64,000 nt of DNA from Mucilaginibacter gossypii (GCF_900100945.1 NZ_FNCG01000019.1:1-64000), one strand, 5' to 3'. Shown: positions 35,350 through 44,629, numbered from the stretch's first letter. Notes: generated by a model not told the origin, from the letters alone. A program made the numbers and translations.

Positions 35350-36099
35350 ATGACCGACGATAGTTTTGCCATTAGGTTACCCCAGTTTGAAGGCCCGTTT
35401 GACCTGCTGCTGTTTTTCATTGAGCGCGATGAGCTGGATATTCACGATATCCCAATAGCAAAAATTGCCGATGATTTTTTGCACTACCTGCACCAGATGA
35501 GCAGCCTCAATATGGAAATTGCCAGTGAATTTATTTTCGTGGCAGCAACACTTATGCGCATTAAGGCCAAAATGCTGTTGCCGCGTTACGGCACCGAAGA
35601 GGCCGGCGATGACCCGGACACCAAAGAAAACCTGATCAGGAAACTCATCGAGTATAAAAAGTTTAAAGAGGTGTGTGAAGAGATCAGGCCCATGGAAGAT
35701 GAGCGATTTAAACAGGAAAAGCGCGGCAATATCAAACATGACCTCGAACAGGTTGAAAAAGTAGCCGTGCCCGGCGAAGAATTATCTGAGCTAACGCTTT
35801 ACCGCCTCATGGTTGTTTACGAACGGATGATCCGCAATTTCACCAGGCGCAGCGAGGAGGTTAAACACACGGTAGTACAGTATCCCTACACCATTGAAAA
35901 ACAAAAGAAGGCAGTTGCTGATCTGCTTAAGATCAATAAAATGCTCGATTTTAAAGCAATCGCAAAAGAATCTGAAAACAAAGTTCATTTTGTATATAAC
36001 TTTTTGGCGGTGCTTGAAATGTTGCAACAGGAGCTGATAGATATCCAGATTGGATTGGGTTATAATAACTTTTGGATTTCACCGAAAGTGGAAAGTTAA
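35350..36099 (+). CDS. scpA: Segregation and condensation protein A
   Basis: A 249-aa kleisin that links SMC and ScpB in chromosome condensation. It has the N-terminal signature LPQFEGPFDLLLFFIERDELDI (about residues 8-29), IAKIADDFLHYL, the helical EFIFVAATLMRIKAKMLLP segment, and a C-terminal winged helix with FLAVLEMLQQELIDI. Length is normal. scpB is not in the window. It is followed 37 bp later by a toxin-antitoxin pair. Confidence 0.94.
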   Translation: MTDDSFAIRLPQFEGPFDLLLFFIERDELDIHDIPIAKIADDFLHYLHQMSSLNMEIASEFIFVAATLMRIKAKMLLPRYGTEEAGDDPDTKENLIRKLIEYKKFKEVCEEIRPMEDERFKQEKRGNIKHDLEQVEKVAVPGEELSELTLYRLMVVYERMIRNFTRRSEEVKHTVVQYPYTIEKQKKAVADLLKINKMLDFKAIAKESENKVHFVYNFLAVLEMLQQELIDIQIGLGYNNFWISPKVES

Positions 36100-36112
36100 A
36101 ATCAAAATTATT

Positions 36113-36129
36113 AACTTTATAATAAAGTT
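36113..36129. promoter_or_regulatory. 17-bp palindrome upstream of the antitoxin gene
   Basis: AACTTTAT-A-ATAAAGTT, perfect 8-bp arms around one base, lies 7 bp before the antitoxin ATG. This is the usual place for the operator of an autoregulated toxin-antitoxin operon. Confidence 0.55.
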
Positions 36130-36136
36130 TCAAATT

Positions 36137-36370
36137 ATGGATATTGCATTAAAGTATAAAATAGTAGAAAAGATAATTCAGAGTAACGATGATAATATAC
36201 TTAATGAAATAAACTCATTGTTGGGCTTATCCGAAAATGATTTTTGGTCAGATCTTCCAACACCGGTTCAGCAAGCTATTGATAAAGCAAAAAATCAGCT
36301 TGATCAAGGTAAAGGTACTCCCCACAAAGAGGTAATGGCTAAAATACAATCTCGTTTTCTGAATAAATGA
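36137..36370 (+). CDS. Antitoxin of a RelBE/ParDE-type pair
   Basis: A 77-aa acidic, helical protein placed before a toxin gene and overlapping it by 4 bp (ATGA). The N-terminal IALKYKIVEKIIQSNDDNILNEI resembles the short dimerising start of Bacteroidota antitoxins next to ParE-like toxins. The C-terminal VQQAIDKAKNQLDQGKGTPHKEVMAKI is the likely toxin-wrapping tail. No DNA-binding fold is obvious in the sequence. The ATG at 36137 is preferred over an upstream in-frame start at 36050 that lies inside scpA. Confidence 0.82.
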   Translation: MDIALKYKIVEKIIQSNDDNILNEINSLLGLSENDFWSDLPTPVQQAIDKAKNQLDQGKGTPHKEVMAKIQSRFLNK

Positions 36371-36669
36371 TGCAACGCGAGATTGTCATTTGGTCGCCTG
36401 TTGCAGAACTTACCTATTATGAGATATTGGAATATCTCGATGAGAACTGGACTGTTAAAGAGGTGATAGCCTTTGTTAAACGTACCAATGAAGTGATCGG
36501 TCACATATCCAATAACCCGTTACTTTATCCCTATTCTAAACAAAGTGATACACATAAATGTGTCGTTGTAAAACAGGTAAGCTTGTTTTATCGTGTAAAA
36601 GCTAATAATATTATCGAGCTTTTAATGTTTTGGGATAATCGGCTTGATCCGGATAAACTTAAATTCTAA
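36367..36669 (+). CDS. RelE/ParE-type toxin
   Basis: A 100-aa protein of the RelE/ParE fold: IVIWSPVAELTYYEILEYLDENW at the start, FVKRTNEVIGHISNNPLLYPYS in the middle and VSLFYRVKANNIIELLMFWDNRLDPDKL at the end. ParE members block gyrase and RelE members cut mRNA in the ribosome; the end DNRLDPDKL is common in Bacteroidota ParE-like toxins, but the activity cannot be decided here. It overlaps the antitoxin stop (ATGA). The pair is inserted between scpA and glyA. Confidence 0.88.
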   Translation: MMQREIVIWSPVAELTYYEILEYLDENWTVKEVIAFVKRTNEVIGHISNNPLLYPYSKQSDTHKCVVVKQVSLFYRVKANNIIELLMFWDNRLDPDKLKF

Positions 36670-36798
36670 ACCTGCAATGCATGAGTAATCTATAGTCATT
36701 GTAGCTGTATGAAATTCTATTAATTTATTCGCTGTAAAAGCCTGAATAGCAAATAATATTATGTTTACTTTTTATTAAGTAAAATTTAACATTGCGGT

Positions 36799-36830
36799 AT
36801 CTCAAATCTCATATCTCACATCTCAAATCT
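36799..36830 (+). repeat. Short tandem repeat, 7-bp unit, upstream of glyA
   Basis: Four and a half copies of ATCTCAN (36799, 36806, 36813, 36820, 36827) end 12 bp before a TAACTTAG promoter-like element (36843-36850). The likely -33 region of glyA therefore lies in the repeat, so copy number changes would alter promoter spacing. Confidence 0.9.
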
Positions 36831-36868
36831 ATATCAATTGTGTAACTTAGCGCCGTTAAAAACACACA

Positions 36869-38155
36869 ATGAAAAGAGACAAACTGATATTTAAGCTATT
36901 GGATGAAGAGCAGCAACGCCAGGAAGAGGGCATTGAACTTATAGCATCTGAGAATTTTGTAAGCAGGCAGGTTATGGAAGCTGCAGGTTCTGTTGCAACC
37001 AACAAATATGCCGAAGGTTTACCGGGCAAACGCTATTACGGCGGCTGCCAGGTGGTTGACGAAATTGAAACCATAGCTATCGAGCGCGCTAAGCAATTGT
37101 TTAATGCCGAGTGGGTTAACGTACAACCTCATTCTGGTGCACAGGCAAACGCGGCAGTTATGCTTGCTGTATTGCAGCCGGGCGATAAAATATTAGGTTT
37201 TGACCTTTCACATGGTGGTCACTTAACGCATGGTTCGCCTGTTAACTTTTCGGGTAAATTGTATGAACCTCATTTTTATGGTGTAAGTAAAGAAACCGGT
37301 TTGGTTGACTATGCTCAGTTAAAAGAGGTGGCCCTGCGCGAAAAACCGAAACTGATCATTGCAGGCGCTTCGGCTTACTCGCGCGATTGGGACTATGAGT
37401 TTATCCGTAAGGTGGCTGATGAGGTTGGTGCTTTGGTACTGGCCGATATTTCGCACCCGGCAGGTTTAATTGCCCGTGGCTTGTTAACTGATCCGCTGCC
37501 ACATTGCCACATCGTTACTACTACTACCCACAAAACTTTACGCGGCCCTCGTGGCGGCTTAATAATGATGGGTAAGGATTTCGAAAACCCATTCGGCATC
37601 AAAACTCCAAAAGGCGAAATCAGGATGATGTCGTCATTATTGGATATGGCCGTGTTCCCAGGTACACAGGGAGGCCCGTTGGAGCACATCATAGCTGCTA
37701 AAGCAGTAGCTTTTGGTGAGGCTTTGAGCGATAGCTACATGAAATACATTGTGCAGGTTAAAAAGAATGCCGATGCTATGGCCGAAGCATTTGTGAAGCT
37801 GGGCTATCAGATCATATCTGGCGGTACCGATAATCATTTAATGCTGATCGATCTTCGTAATAAAAATATTACAGGCAAAGCTGCCGAAAATGCTTTGGTA
37901 ACTGCCGATATCACCGTGAATAAAAATATGGTGCCATATGATGATAAATCGCCATTTGTAACCTCAGGCATCCGTGTAGGTACTGCGGCTATCACCACCC
38001 GCGGGATGAAGGAAAAACATATGGAGCATATTGTTGAATTGATAGATGCTGTAATTTCTGATCCTGAAAATGAACATTCTATCAAGAAAATCCGTAAAAG
38101 GGTTCACAAGTTAATGTACGACTTCCCGTTGTACAGAGATAAGGACTCAGAGTAA
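36869..38155 (+). CDS. glyA: Serine hydroxymethyltransferase
   Basis: The 428-aa PLP enzyme that interconverts serine and glycine and supplies methylene-tetrahydrofolate. Motifs are ELIASENFVS, YAEGLPGKRYYGGC, ADISHPAGLIA and the PLP lysine Lys222 in TTTTHKTLRGPRGG. The C-terminus VHKLMYDFPLYRD is typical. Length is normal. The hybrid kinase gene starts 4 bp after the stop, so they are likely co-transcribed. Confidence 0.98.
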   Translation: MKRDKLIFKLLDEEQQRQEEGIELIASENFVSRQVMEAAGSVATNKYAEGLPGKRYYGGCQVVDEIETIAIERAKQLFNAEWVNVQPHSGAQANAAVMLAVLQPGDKILGFDLSHGGHLTHGSPVNFSGKLYEPHFYGVSKETGLVDYAQLKEVALREKPKLIIAGASAYSRDWDYEFIRKVADEVGALVLADISHPAGLIARGLLTDPLPHCHIVTTTTHKTLRGPRGGLIMMGKDFENPFGIKTPKGEIRMMSSLLDMAVFPGTQGGPLEHIIAAKAVAFGEALSDSYMKYIVQVKKNADAMAEAFVKLGYQIISGGTDNHLMLIDLRNKNITGKAAENALVTADITVNKNMVPYDDKSPFVTSGIRVGTAAITTRGMKEKHMEHIVELIDAVISDPENEHSIKKIRKRVHKLMYDFPLYRDKDSE

Positions 38156-38158
38156 AAA

Positions 38159-41100
38159 ATGACACTAAGGCAGGAAGATCCATCAAACATAGAAGATAAG
38201 CGCTTAGCAGCGCTTAAATCATACAATGTTTTGGATACCATGCCTGAAAAGGAGTACGACGCTATTACGCGTTTAGCCTCCTACATATGCCAGGTACCGG
38301 TAGCGCTGATAACGCTGCTTGATGCCGAAAGACAATGGTTTAAATCAGCATACGGCGTCGACGTGGGGGAAACACCCCGCGCCGACGCTTTTTGCAACCG
38401 CACCATCCAATCTGATGCACTTCTTGAAATAGCCGACTCCAAAGAAGATGAGGAGTTTAAGGATAATCCCGCAGCCAATGAAATGGGCGTACGTTTTTAT
38501 GCCGGCGCGCCGTTGATTGACCCGGATGGGCACAGGCTTGGCTCATTGTGTGTGATTGATACAAAGCCGCGTAAGCTCACAGCCGAACAGCGTGACGCGC
38601 TACGCACGCTGGCCGATGAGGTTATGTCGCACCTGCTGCTCCGGAAACAGAAGCTTGAATTGGAGAAAAATTTGAAAAGCCATCAGGAGTTTCATAATCT
38701 TTTTGACAGTTCTCCTGATATCCATTGCATTATGGACCGGGATTTTATCATTGAGCAAATCAATCGTTCTGCCAAATCTGTTTTAGGCTATTCGCCCGTT
38801 GAGGTTATAGGTAAACCTATCTGGAGCTTTTTCCAGGAAGAAGAGCGGGCTAAATCGCTGTCGGCCCTGAAAAAAGGATTAGGCAGGCAGCAACGCCATT
38901 TCGAAATAGAAGCAAATATTATAACACCGTCGGGCGATATTAAATGCATCAGCTGGTCGGTAACTTTTAAAAGTGATAAATGGTTTGCCAGCGGGCGCGA
39001 TATCAGTTATCAAAAAAAGGTGGCCAATGAATTGGCATTATTATCATTGGTGGCAAGTAGGGTTACCAGTGGTGTGGTTATCAGCAATGCGGCAGATGAG
39101 GTGATATGGACCAATGAAGCTTTTGAGCAAATAACCGGCTATAACCAGGCCGATGTAGAAAACCGGCGCCTGCGCGATGTGCTTAAAGGTGTACCGTTGG
39201 ATGCCGAAGCTGTAAAACGGCTTGATGAAGCCATCCGCAACCAGGTATCTTACGAAGTAGACTTGTTGATAGATAAAAAAGGTGGTGAACCGGTTTGGAT
39301 CTCGGTATTTAACTCGGTGATCCGCGACAGTGCCGGCCAAACAGATAAATTTATCAGGGTTATTATTGATATAACCCAGCGTAAAAAAATAGAACAGGAA
39401 CTGGAGATACTGTCCTTCGCGGCCCGTAAATCGCCAAGCGGTATCCTGATCCGCAGTAATACGGGTGAGGTGATCTGGATGAATGAAGCCCTGGAGAATA
39501 TAACAGGTTATACGTTTGACGAAATGCGTGGTAAAATGTTTGGTACCATGCTGGTTGGTGAAGATACCGACCTTAATGTGTTTAAGGCGGCAGTAAAAGC
39601 TGTAGAGGAAAAACGGGGATATGAAGTTGAAATAAAAGTTTATAAAAAGGACAAAACCCCGATCTGGATCTTTCTGTCAAATAGCCCTTTATTTAATGAA
39701 ACAGGCAGTGTTGAAAGACAGATAGCTGTAATGGTTGACATCACCGAACGTAAGAAAACTGAAGAGCAGGTAAACATGCTTTCGTTGGTGGCCAGCAGTA
39801 CTGCCAGTGGCGTGGTAATTAATAACAGCGATGGTAAGGTTGAGTGGGTCAATAAAGCGTTTGAGCAAATAACCGGCTATACTTTGCTTGATGTGAAAGA
39901 CAACCATCTTGGCGATGTGCTAAAAGGGGAGCTTACCGACGTATCTATTATCCAAAAGGCACGGGAGTTGTCCCGCAATAAACAATCATTTGAGGTTGAC
40001 CTGCTGGTTTACCGGAAAGACAGGCAGCCTTTGTGGATTTCGGTGATCAACTCGGTGATTATTAACAGTAAGGGCGAAGTTGATAAATACATAGAGGTTA
40101 TCATTGACATAACTGCTAAAAAGAAGGCTGAAATTGAACTCATTAATGCCCGGGAGGAAGCTGTACAGCTGAGTCGCGCCAAAGATATGTTCATATCAGT
40201 AATGAGCCACGAGATCCGTACGCCGCTGAATGCCGTAATTGGTATGTCGCATTTGTTACTGGAGGATGATCCGCTTGATGGGCAAAAGGAAAACCTTAAC
40301 ATCCTGAAATTCTCGGCCGAAAACCTGATGACACTGATCAATGATGTGCTTGATTTTGCCAAGATCGAAACCGGGAATGTTGAGCTGGAGAAGGAGCGGG
40401 TTGATTTGACCGAGCTTGTTCAAAGCATAACAAGCTCCATGCAGTATAAAGCCGCCGAAAAAAATATATATATTAGCAAAAGCATTGATGAGGCTATACC
40501 CAAAGTGATTTTGGGCGACCGCACCCGGCTGATCCAGATATTACTAAACCTTGTTGGTAATGCGATTAAATTTACCGAGAAAGGTGGAGTTACCATCGAT
40601 CTGAAAGTGATACAGCAATCAGAACAGGATGTGCGCATCAGGTTTGCAGTAATTGATACCGGCATAGGCATTGCAGCAAATAAACTGGGTACTATATTTG
40701 AGCAGTTTAAGCAGGCCGAACTGGATACTACACGCAAGTTTGGAGGTACCGGCCTTGGCCTCGCTATCAGCAAGCGGTTAATTGAACTGCACGACTCGCG
40801 CATAAATGTTGACAGCGTACCAGGACAGGGATCAACATTTTGGTTTACCATAGGCTTTAAAAAAGGAGACTACCAGTCGAACAGAAATAGTAATAACGTG
40901 GAAGAAGGACTTAAAATAAATGTTTTAGTAGTAGATGACAATCAGATTAACCGCCTGCTCATTAATAAGATATTAAAGAAATGGGGTGCCAGCGCTGATT
41001 TTGCCGAAAACGGCATTGAAGCTATTGAAAAGGTTGAAACCAACCGCAACTACAACGTAGTGCTGATGGATATCCACATGCCCGAAATGGGCGGTTTGGA

Positions 41101-41287
41101 AGCGACAGGCATTATCCGCGCTAAAACAGAAGCTTATTTCCAGCAGTTACCAATCATTGCCCTTACGGCCTCTATGCTCAGCAACCAAATGGGCGAGATT
41201 AACAATGCCGGAATGAATGACTACATCCTTAAACCCTTTGACCCGAGGGTGCTATACGATAAATTAAGCAGGTACCAGCAGCAGTAG
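38159..41287 (+). CDS. Soluble hybrid histidine kinase: GAF, four PAS, HisKA, HATPase, REC
   Basis: A 1042-aa sensor without membrane segments. Domains by eye: GAF (about 15-165), PAS1 (173-290), PAS2 (292-415), PAS3 (415-538), PAS4 (538-660), HisKA with phospho-acceptor His684 in SHEIRTPLNAV, HATPase (785-900; FGGTGLGLAISKRL), and receiver with Asp971 in VLMDIHMPEMGG. PAS2-4 share long blocks (NEAFEQITGY, DVLKG, WISV-NSVI, VIIDIT-KKK), a sign of recent internal duplication. No HPt or output domain is fused, so the phosphate must pass elsewhere. It lies 4 bp after glyA. The signal is likely cytoplasmic; which one is unknown. Confidence 0.95.
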   Translation: MTLRQEDPSNIEDKRLAALKSYNVLDTMPEKEYDAITRLASYICQVPVALITLLDAERQWFKSAYGVDVGETPRADAFCNRTIQSDALLEIADSKEDEEFKDNPAANEMGVRFYAGAPLIDPDGHRLGSLCVIDTKPRKLTAEQRDALRTLADEVMSHLLLRKQKLELEKNLKSHQEFHNLFDSSPDIHCIMDRDFIIEQINRSAKSVLGYSPVEVIGKPIWSFFQEEERAKSLSALKKGLGRQQRHFEIEANIITPSGDIKCISWSVTFKSDKWFASGRDISYQKKVANELALLSLVASRVTSGVVISNAADEVIWTNEAFEQITGYNQADVENRRLRDVLKGVPLDAEAVKRLDEAIRNQVSYEVDLLIDKKGGEPVWISVFNSVIRDSAGQTDKFIRVIIDITQRKKIEQELEILSFAARKSPSGILIRSNTGEVIWMNEALENITGYTFDEMRGKMFGTMLVGEDTDLNVFKAAVKAVEEKRGYEVEIKVYKKDKTPIWIFLSNSPLFNETGSVERQIAVMVDITERKKTEEQVNMLSLVASSTASGVVINNSDGKVEWVNKAFEQITGYTLLDVKDNHLGDVLKGELTDVSIIQKARELSRNKQSFEVDLLVYRKDRQPLWISVINSVIINSKGEVDKYIEVIIDITAKKKAEIELINAREEAVQLSRAKDMFISVMSHEIRTPLNAVIGMSHLLLEDDPLDGQKENLNILKFSAENLMTLINDVLDFAKIETGNVELEKERVDLTELVQSITSSMQYKAAEKNIYISKSIDEAIPKVILGDRTRLIQILLNLVGNAIKFTEKGGVTIDLKVIQQSEQDVRIRFAVIDTGIGIAANKLGTIFEQFKQAELDTTRKFGGTGLGLAISKRLIELHDSRINVDSVPGQGSTFWFTIGFKKGDYQSNRNSNNVEEGLKINVLVVDDNQINRLLINKILKKWGASADFAENGIEAIEKVETNRNYNVVLMDIHMPEMGGLEATGIIRAKTEAYFQQLPIIALTASMLSNQMGEINNAGMNDYILKPFDPRVLYDKLSRYQQQ

Positions 41288-41352
41288 GCTGTTATTGATT
41301 AGAGACTGAAGATTAGAGGTTAGTTTGTTTAAATCCCGGTACTAAAACAGGT

Positions 41353-41458
41353 GTCATTGCGATAGCGCGGCCATCGCATGGAAGCATGACCGCCCTGTGT
41401 AGTATGCGATTGCCATGTCGCATCCCTGACTTATCCCTATGTTGCTCCTCGCAATGGC
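41353..41458. repeat. Degenerate intergenic inverted repeat (CATTGCGA type)
   Basis: GTCATTGCGA (41353-41362) and TCGCAATGGC (41449-41458) pair at 9 of 10 bases across about 86 bp that hold further partial palindromes (ATGCGA 41404-41409 with TCGCAT 41418-41423). This outline matches the widely dispersed Bacteroidota repeat that opens GTCATTGCGAG and closes CTCGCAATGAC. It lies between two convergent genes. Confidence 0.7.
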
Positions 41459-41489
41459 ATGATTAGTATAATCTTATTCGATTATGATC

Positions 41490-42188
41490 CTACACCGCAT
41501 AAGCTATGGTAGCTATACTCAACTTCAAACCAGGAACTTTCAATAACTCCGCCCCGCAGGCTTCAAGCGTTGAGCCGGTAGTTACTATATCGTCGACCAG
41601 TAATACATGTTTGCCTTCAAGTGCAGCCGCATCTTTAACAGCAAATACATGATGCATATTTTCAAACCGGGCAAAGCGTGATCGTTGAGTTTGAGTTTTA
41701 GTGGCCACTGTACGTACGAGGCTGTGCTCATCAACCACCCCCTTTAACTTTTCGGCAAGGCCATGGGCAAAGCAGGCGCTTTGGTTGTAGCCACGTTCGC
41801 GCAGGCGGCGCTGATGGAGCGGCACCGGAATAATTACATCTGCCGTATTAAAAATATCATTTGCGGCCAGCTGTGCCCCTGCTATGACGCCAAGCAGATT
41901 GCCGATCTGGTGCATGCCTTTGTATTTAAAATGGTGCATCAGGTTTTGGATTTTTCCTCCTTTATGAAAATAATAGAGTGCGTAGGCGGCTTCAACATTA
42001 ATTTTACCCCAAAATTGCTGGGCTACAATATTAGCAGGCTGCTGATGAAAATTGGTAAAGGGTAAATTAAAGCGGCAATCGCTGCAAATGATATGCTCAC
42101 CTGCTACCAAGCTGGCCTGGCAAGCCGGGCAAAGCTCCGGGAACAGCAGGGCGGCAAAATCTGAAAGGTAGGCACGCAGTAATTTCAT
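41490..42188 (-). CDS. ComF-family phosphoribosyltransferase-like protein
   Basis: A 232-aa protein with an N-terminal double zinc-knuckle (CPAC at about 19-22, CSDC near 35-38) and a C-terminal phosphoribosyltransferase domain with VLLVDDIVTTGSTLEACG (about 193-210). ComF/GntX proteins are needed for DNA uptake in competent bacteria. In Bacteroidota the gene is widespread and the role is not shown. RlmN is upstream on the same strand with a 23-bp gap, so they may be co-transcribed. Confidence 0.92.
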   Translation of the reverse strand: MKLLRAYLSDFAALLFPELCPACQASLVAGEHIICSDCRFNLPFTNFHQQPANIVAQQFWGKINVEAAYALYYFHKGGKIQNLMHHFKYKGMHQIGNLLGVIAGAQLAANDIFNTADVIIPVPLHQRRLRERGYNQSACFAHGLAEKLKGVVDEHSLVRTVATKTQTQRSRFARFENMHHVFAVKDAAALEGKHVLLVDDIVTTGSTLEACGAELLKVPGLKLSIATIAYAV

Positions 42189-42211
42189 GCCCTCAATTTA
42201 ATACGGATTTT

Positions 42212-43279
42212 TTAAACTTCGGCCAGTTTATCTTTTTCTTTGATGGCGAGCTGTCCGCAGGCGGCGTCAATATCCTTGCCGCGGCTCCGCCGGAGGTGCG
42301 TGTTAATACCTTGTTTGGTGAGGTAATCAGCAAATGCTTCAACTTTATCTTCGCCGGCATTGATGTAGCTGGCAAAAGCGATAGGATTGTATTCAATGAT
42401 GTTAACTTTGCAAGGCAGGTGTTTGCAAAATTTAGCCAGCTCCATAGCGTCCTGGATGCCATCGTTCACACCATCAAAAATAATGTACTCGTAGGTCACC
42501 GGGTTTTTGGTTTTGGCGTAGTAATATTTCAATGCCTCGGCCAGGGCCTTTAACGAGTTTTGCTCGTTAATGGGCATAATAGTATTCCGTTTTTCGTCGT
42601 TTGCCGCATGCAGGGAAAGGGCAAGGTTAAATTTTACCTGGTCGTCGCCCAGTTTTTTGATCATTTTGGCAATGCCGGCTGTTGATACGGTAATGCGTTT
42701 GGCAGCCATGTTAAGCCCATCCTCGGAGGTGATGCGCTCTATCGACTTCATCATATTGGCATAGTTGAGCAACGGCTCGCCCATGCCCATGTAAACAATA
42801 TTTGATAAAGGCTGATTGTAGTTTTCGCGGGCCTGCTGATCAATTAAAACTACCTGGTCGTAAATTTCATCAGGGTTGAGGTTCCTTTTGCGCTCCATAT
42901 AGCCGGTGGCACAAAATTTACAGGTAAGACTACAACCCACCTGCGATGATACACAGGCCGTCATACGGCCGGGAGTTGGAATTAAAACGCCCTCAATTAA
43001 GTGGTTATCGTGTAAAATAAAAGAATTTTTTATAGTTTTATCAGCACTAACCTGTGAAGAATTAATTTTTACATTATTAATTACAAAATTTGCATCCAGT
43101 TTAGCACGGAGTTCTTTTGAAATATTGCTCATCTCGTTGAAAGAAAAGCAAGATTTTTTCCAAAGCCATTCATACACCTGTTTTGCCCTGAAGCCTTTTT
43201 CATCCATACGGATAAAATGCTCCTGTAAAGCATTCAGGCTCAGGCTGCGGATGTCGATTTTATCTTTTGTATTGTTCAC
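42212..43279 (-). CDS. rlmN: 23S rRNA/tRNA adenine C2-methyltransferase RlmN
   Basis: A 355-aa radical SAM enzyme that methylates A2503 of 23S rRNA and A37 of some tRNAs. The CxxxCxxC cluster is Cys116, Cys120, Cys123 in GCSLTCKFCATG, and the second catalytic cysteine is near residue 344 in DAACGQL. The start codon is GTG at 43279. A TACTTTTG promoter element ends four bases before it, so the mRNA is probably leaderless. The family-typical N-terminus (DIRSLSLNALQEHF) supports this start. Confidence 0.95.
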   Translation of the reverse strand: MNNTKDKIDIRSLSLNALQEHFIRMDEKGFRAKQVYEWLWKKSCFSFNEMSNISKELRAKLDANFVINNVKINSSQVSADKTIKNSFILHDNHLIEGVLIPTPGRMTACVSSQVGCSLTCKFCATGYMERKRNLNPDEIYDQVVLIDQQARENYNQPLSNIVYMGMGEPLLNYANMMKSIERITSEDGLNMAAKRITVSTAGIAKMIKKLGDDQVKFNLALSLHAANDEKRNTIMPINEQNSLKALAEALKYYYAKTKNPVTYEYIIFDGVNDGIQDAMELAKFCKHLPCKVNIIEYNPIAFASYINAGEDKVEAFADYLTKQGINTHLRRSRGKDIDAACGQLAIKEKDKLAEV

Positions 43280-43283
43280 AGTG

Positions 43284-43291
43284 CAAAAGTA
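43284..43291 (-). promoter_or_regulatory. Promoter -7 element of rlmN, four bases before a GTG start
   Basis: TACTTTTG on the minus strand, an exact TAnnTTTG match. It leaves only CACT before the GTG, so the transcript would start at or beside the start codon. Confidence 0.5.
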
Positions 43292-43435
43292 CTTAAATTT
43301 AAAAAAATCTATCTTTTTTTAAAGTCATTCTTTTTTGGCTAATAAAAAACAATAACTAAAAGTTAATTGTACTTATTTTGCAGGACAGATTGTTTTGAAA
43401 AACGTTATGTGTTACGATACCAAGTTTAAATTTTA

Positions 43436-44605
43436 ATGAAAAGTTTTAGAGCCGATTACGTTTTTCCTGTTTATGCCGATCCGATTAAAAATGGTATAGT
43501 CACTGTTGATGATCAAGGTAAGATCATCGCTGTTACCGATAGTAACAAGCCTCCCAGCGGGCATGTGCAACAAGTAAGCGGAGTTATTTGCCCCGGATTT
43601 ATTAATACGCATTGCCATACCGAACTTTCTCATTTAAAAGATAAAGTAAAGCCCAAAGGCGGCCTGGTAAATTTTATAAAAGACGTTCAATCTTTACGCA
43701 GTACCGATCAGCAGGAGGTTCTTGATGCCATAGCTAAAGCCGATCAGGAAATGTATGATAACGGCATTGTAGCCGTTGGTGATATCTCCAACACTAATAA
43801 CAGTGTTGCGATGAAAAAACAAAGCAAATTATACTATCATACCTTTGTTGAAACTTTTGGTTTTTTGCCCGAAAAGGCTGCTGAAGTTTTTGAAAAAGCG
43901 CTGGCTCTGCTCAATGAATTTAAGCCCGGCTCATGTTCTATAACCCCGCATGCACCGTATTCGGTATCAAAGGAGTTATTTAAGCTGATTAAAAAGCACA
44001 GCGATACCAACGATGAAAACCTGCTCAGTATCCATAACCAGGAGTGTGAGGATGAGAACAAATTTTACCGGTATAAGCTTGGTGCTTTTTTAGAGTTGTA
44101 CGAGCATTTTGGTATGGATATATCCTATTTCAAGCCACAGGCCCGTAACTCTGTACAATCTATTATCCCGCTGCTCTCTAACAAACAAAAGGTTTTGCTG
44201 GTACATAATACCTGTACCAACCTAAAAGATATTTATTTCATAAAACGATTTGACAGGAAGATAAACTGGTGTTTTTGCCCTAATGCCAATCTTTATATTG
44301 AGGGGCGTTTACCTAAAATTGATCTTTTTGTTGACCAGGGTTTTAATATTACCCTTGGTACTGATAGCCTTGCATCAAACAGCAAATTATGTTTACTGAG
44401 CGAGATGCGAGCTATTCAACAAAAGTTCCCTTCCATAAGCTTACCGCGCCTGGTTGAATGGGGTACCCGTAATGGAGCCGAATACCTGGGTATCGACGAT
44501 GAAAAAGGCACGCTTGAAGCAGGCAAAACCCCGGGCCTGAACCTGATCAGCGGCCTTGATGGGTTTAAGATCACACCCGAAACCAAAGTAAAGAAACTGA
44601 TATAA
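43436..44605 (+). CDS. Metal-dependent amidohydrolase
   Basis: A 389-aa TIM-barrel hydrolase of the aminohydrolase/chlorohydrolase (SsnA/MtaD-like) group. Metal ligands are visible in FINTHCHTELSH (HxH), ITPHAPYSV, SIHNQECED and LGTDSLASN (final Asp). The Bacteroidota subgroup has been annotated variously as guanine, aminofutalosine or cytosine-like deaminase; the sequence alone does not decide the substrate. The TTTG-rich promoter-like TTATTTTG (43373-43380) lies about 55 bp upstream. The gene is convergent with the YceI gene. Confidence 0.88.
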   Translation: MKSFRADYVFPVYADPIKNGIVTVDDQGKIIAVTDSNKPPSGHVQQVSGVICPGFINTHCHTELSHLKDKVKPKGGLVNFIKDVQSLRSTDQQEVLDAIAKADQEMYDNGIVAVGDISNTNNSVAMKKQSKLYYHTFVETFGFLPEKAAEVFEKALALLNEFKPGSCSITPHAPYSVSKELFKLIKKHSDTNDENLLSIHNQECEDENKFYRYKLGAFLELYEHFGMDISYFKPQARNSVQSIIPLLSNKQKVLLVHNTCTNLKDIYFIKRFDRKINWCFCPNANLYIEGRLPKIDLFVDQGFNITLGTDSLASNSKLCLLSEMRAIQQKFPSISLPRLVEWGTRNGAEYLGIDDEKGTLEAGKTPGLNLISGLDGFKITPETKVKKLI

Positions 44606-44629
44606 TTGACACTAATTTTCACAAATTAG

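Noticed and set aside
36799..36830. CRISPR-like array
   Set aside because: The unit is only 7 bp with no spacers and no cas genes are present; it is a simple tandem repeat.
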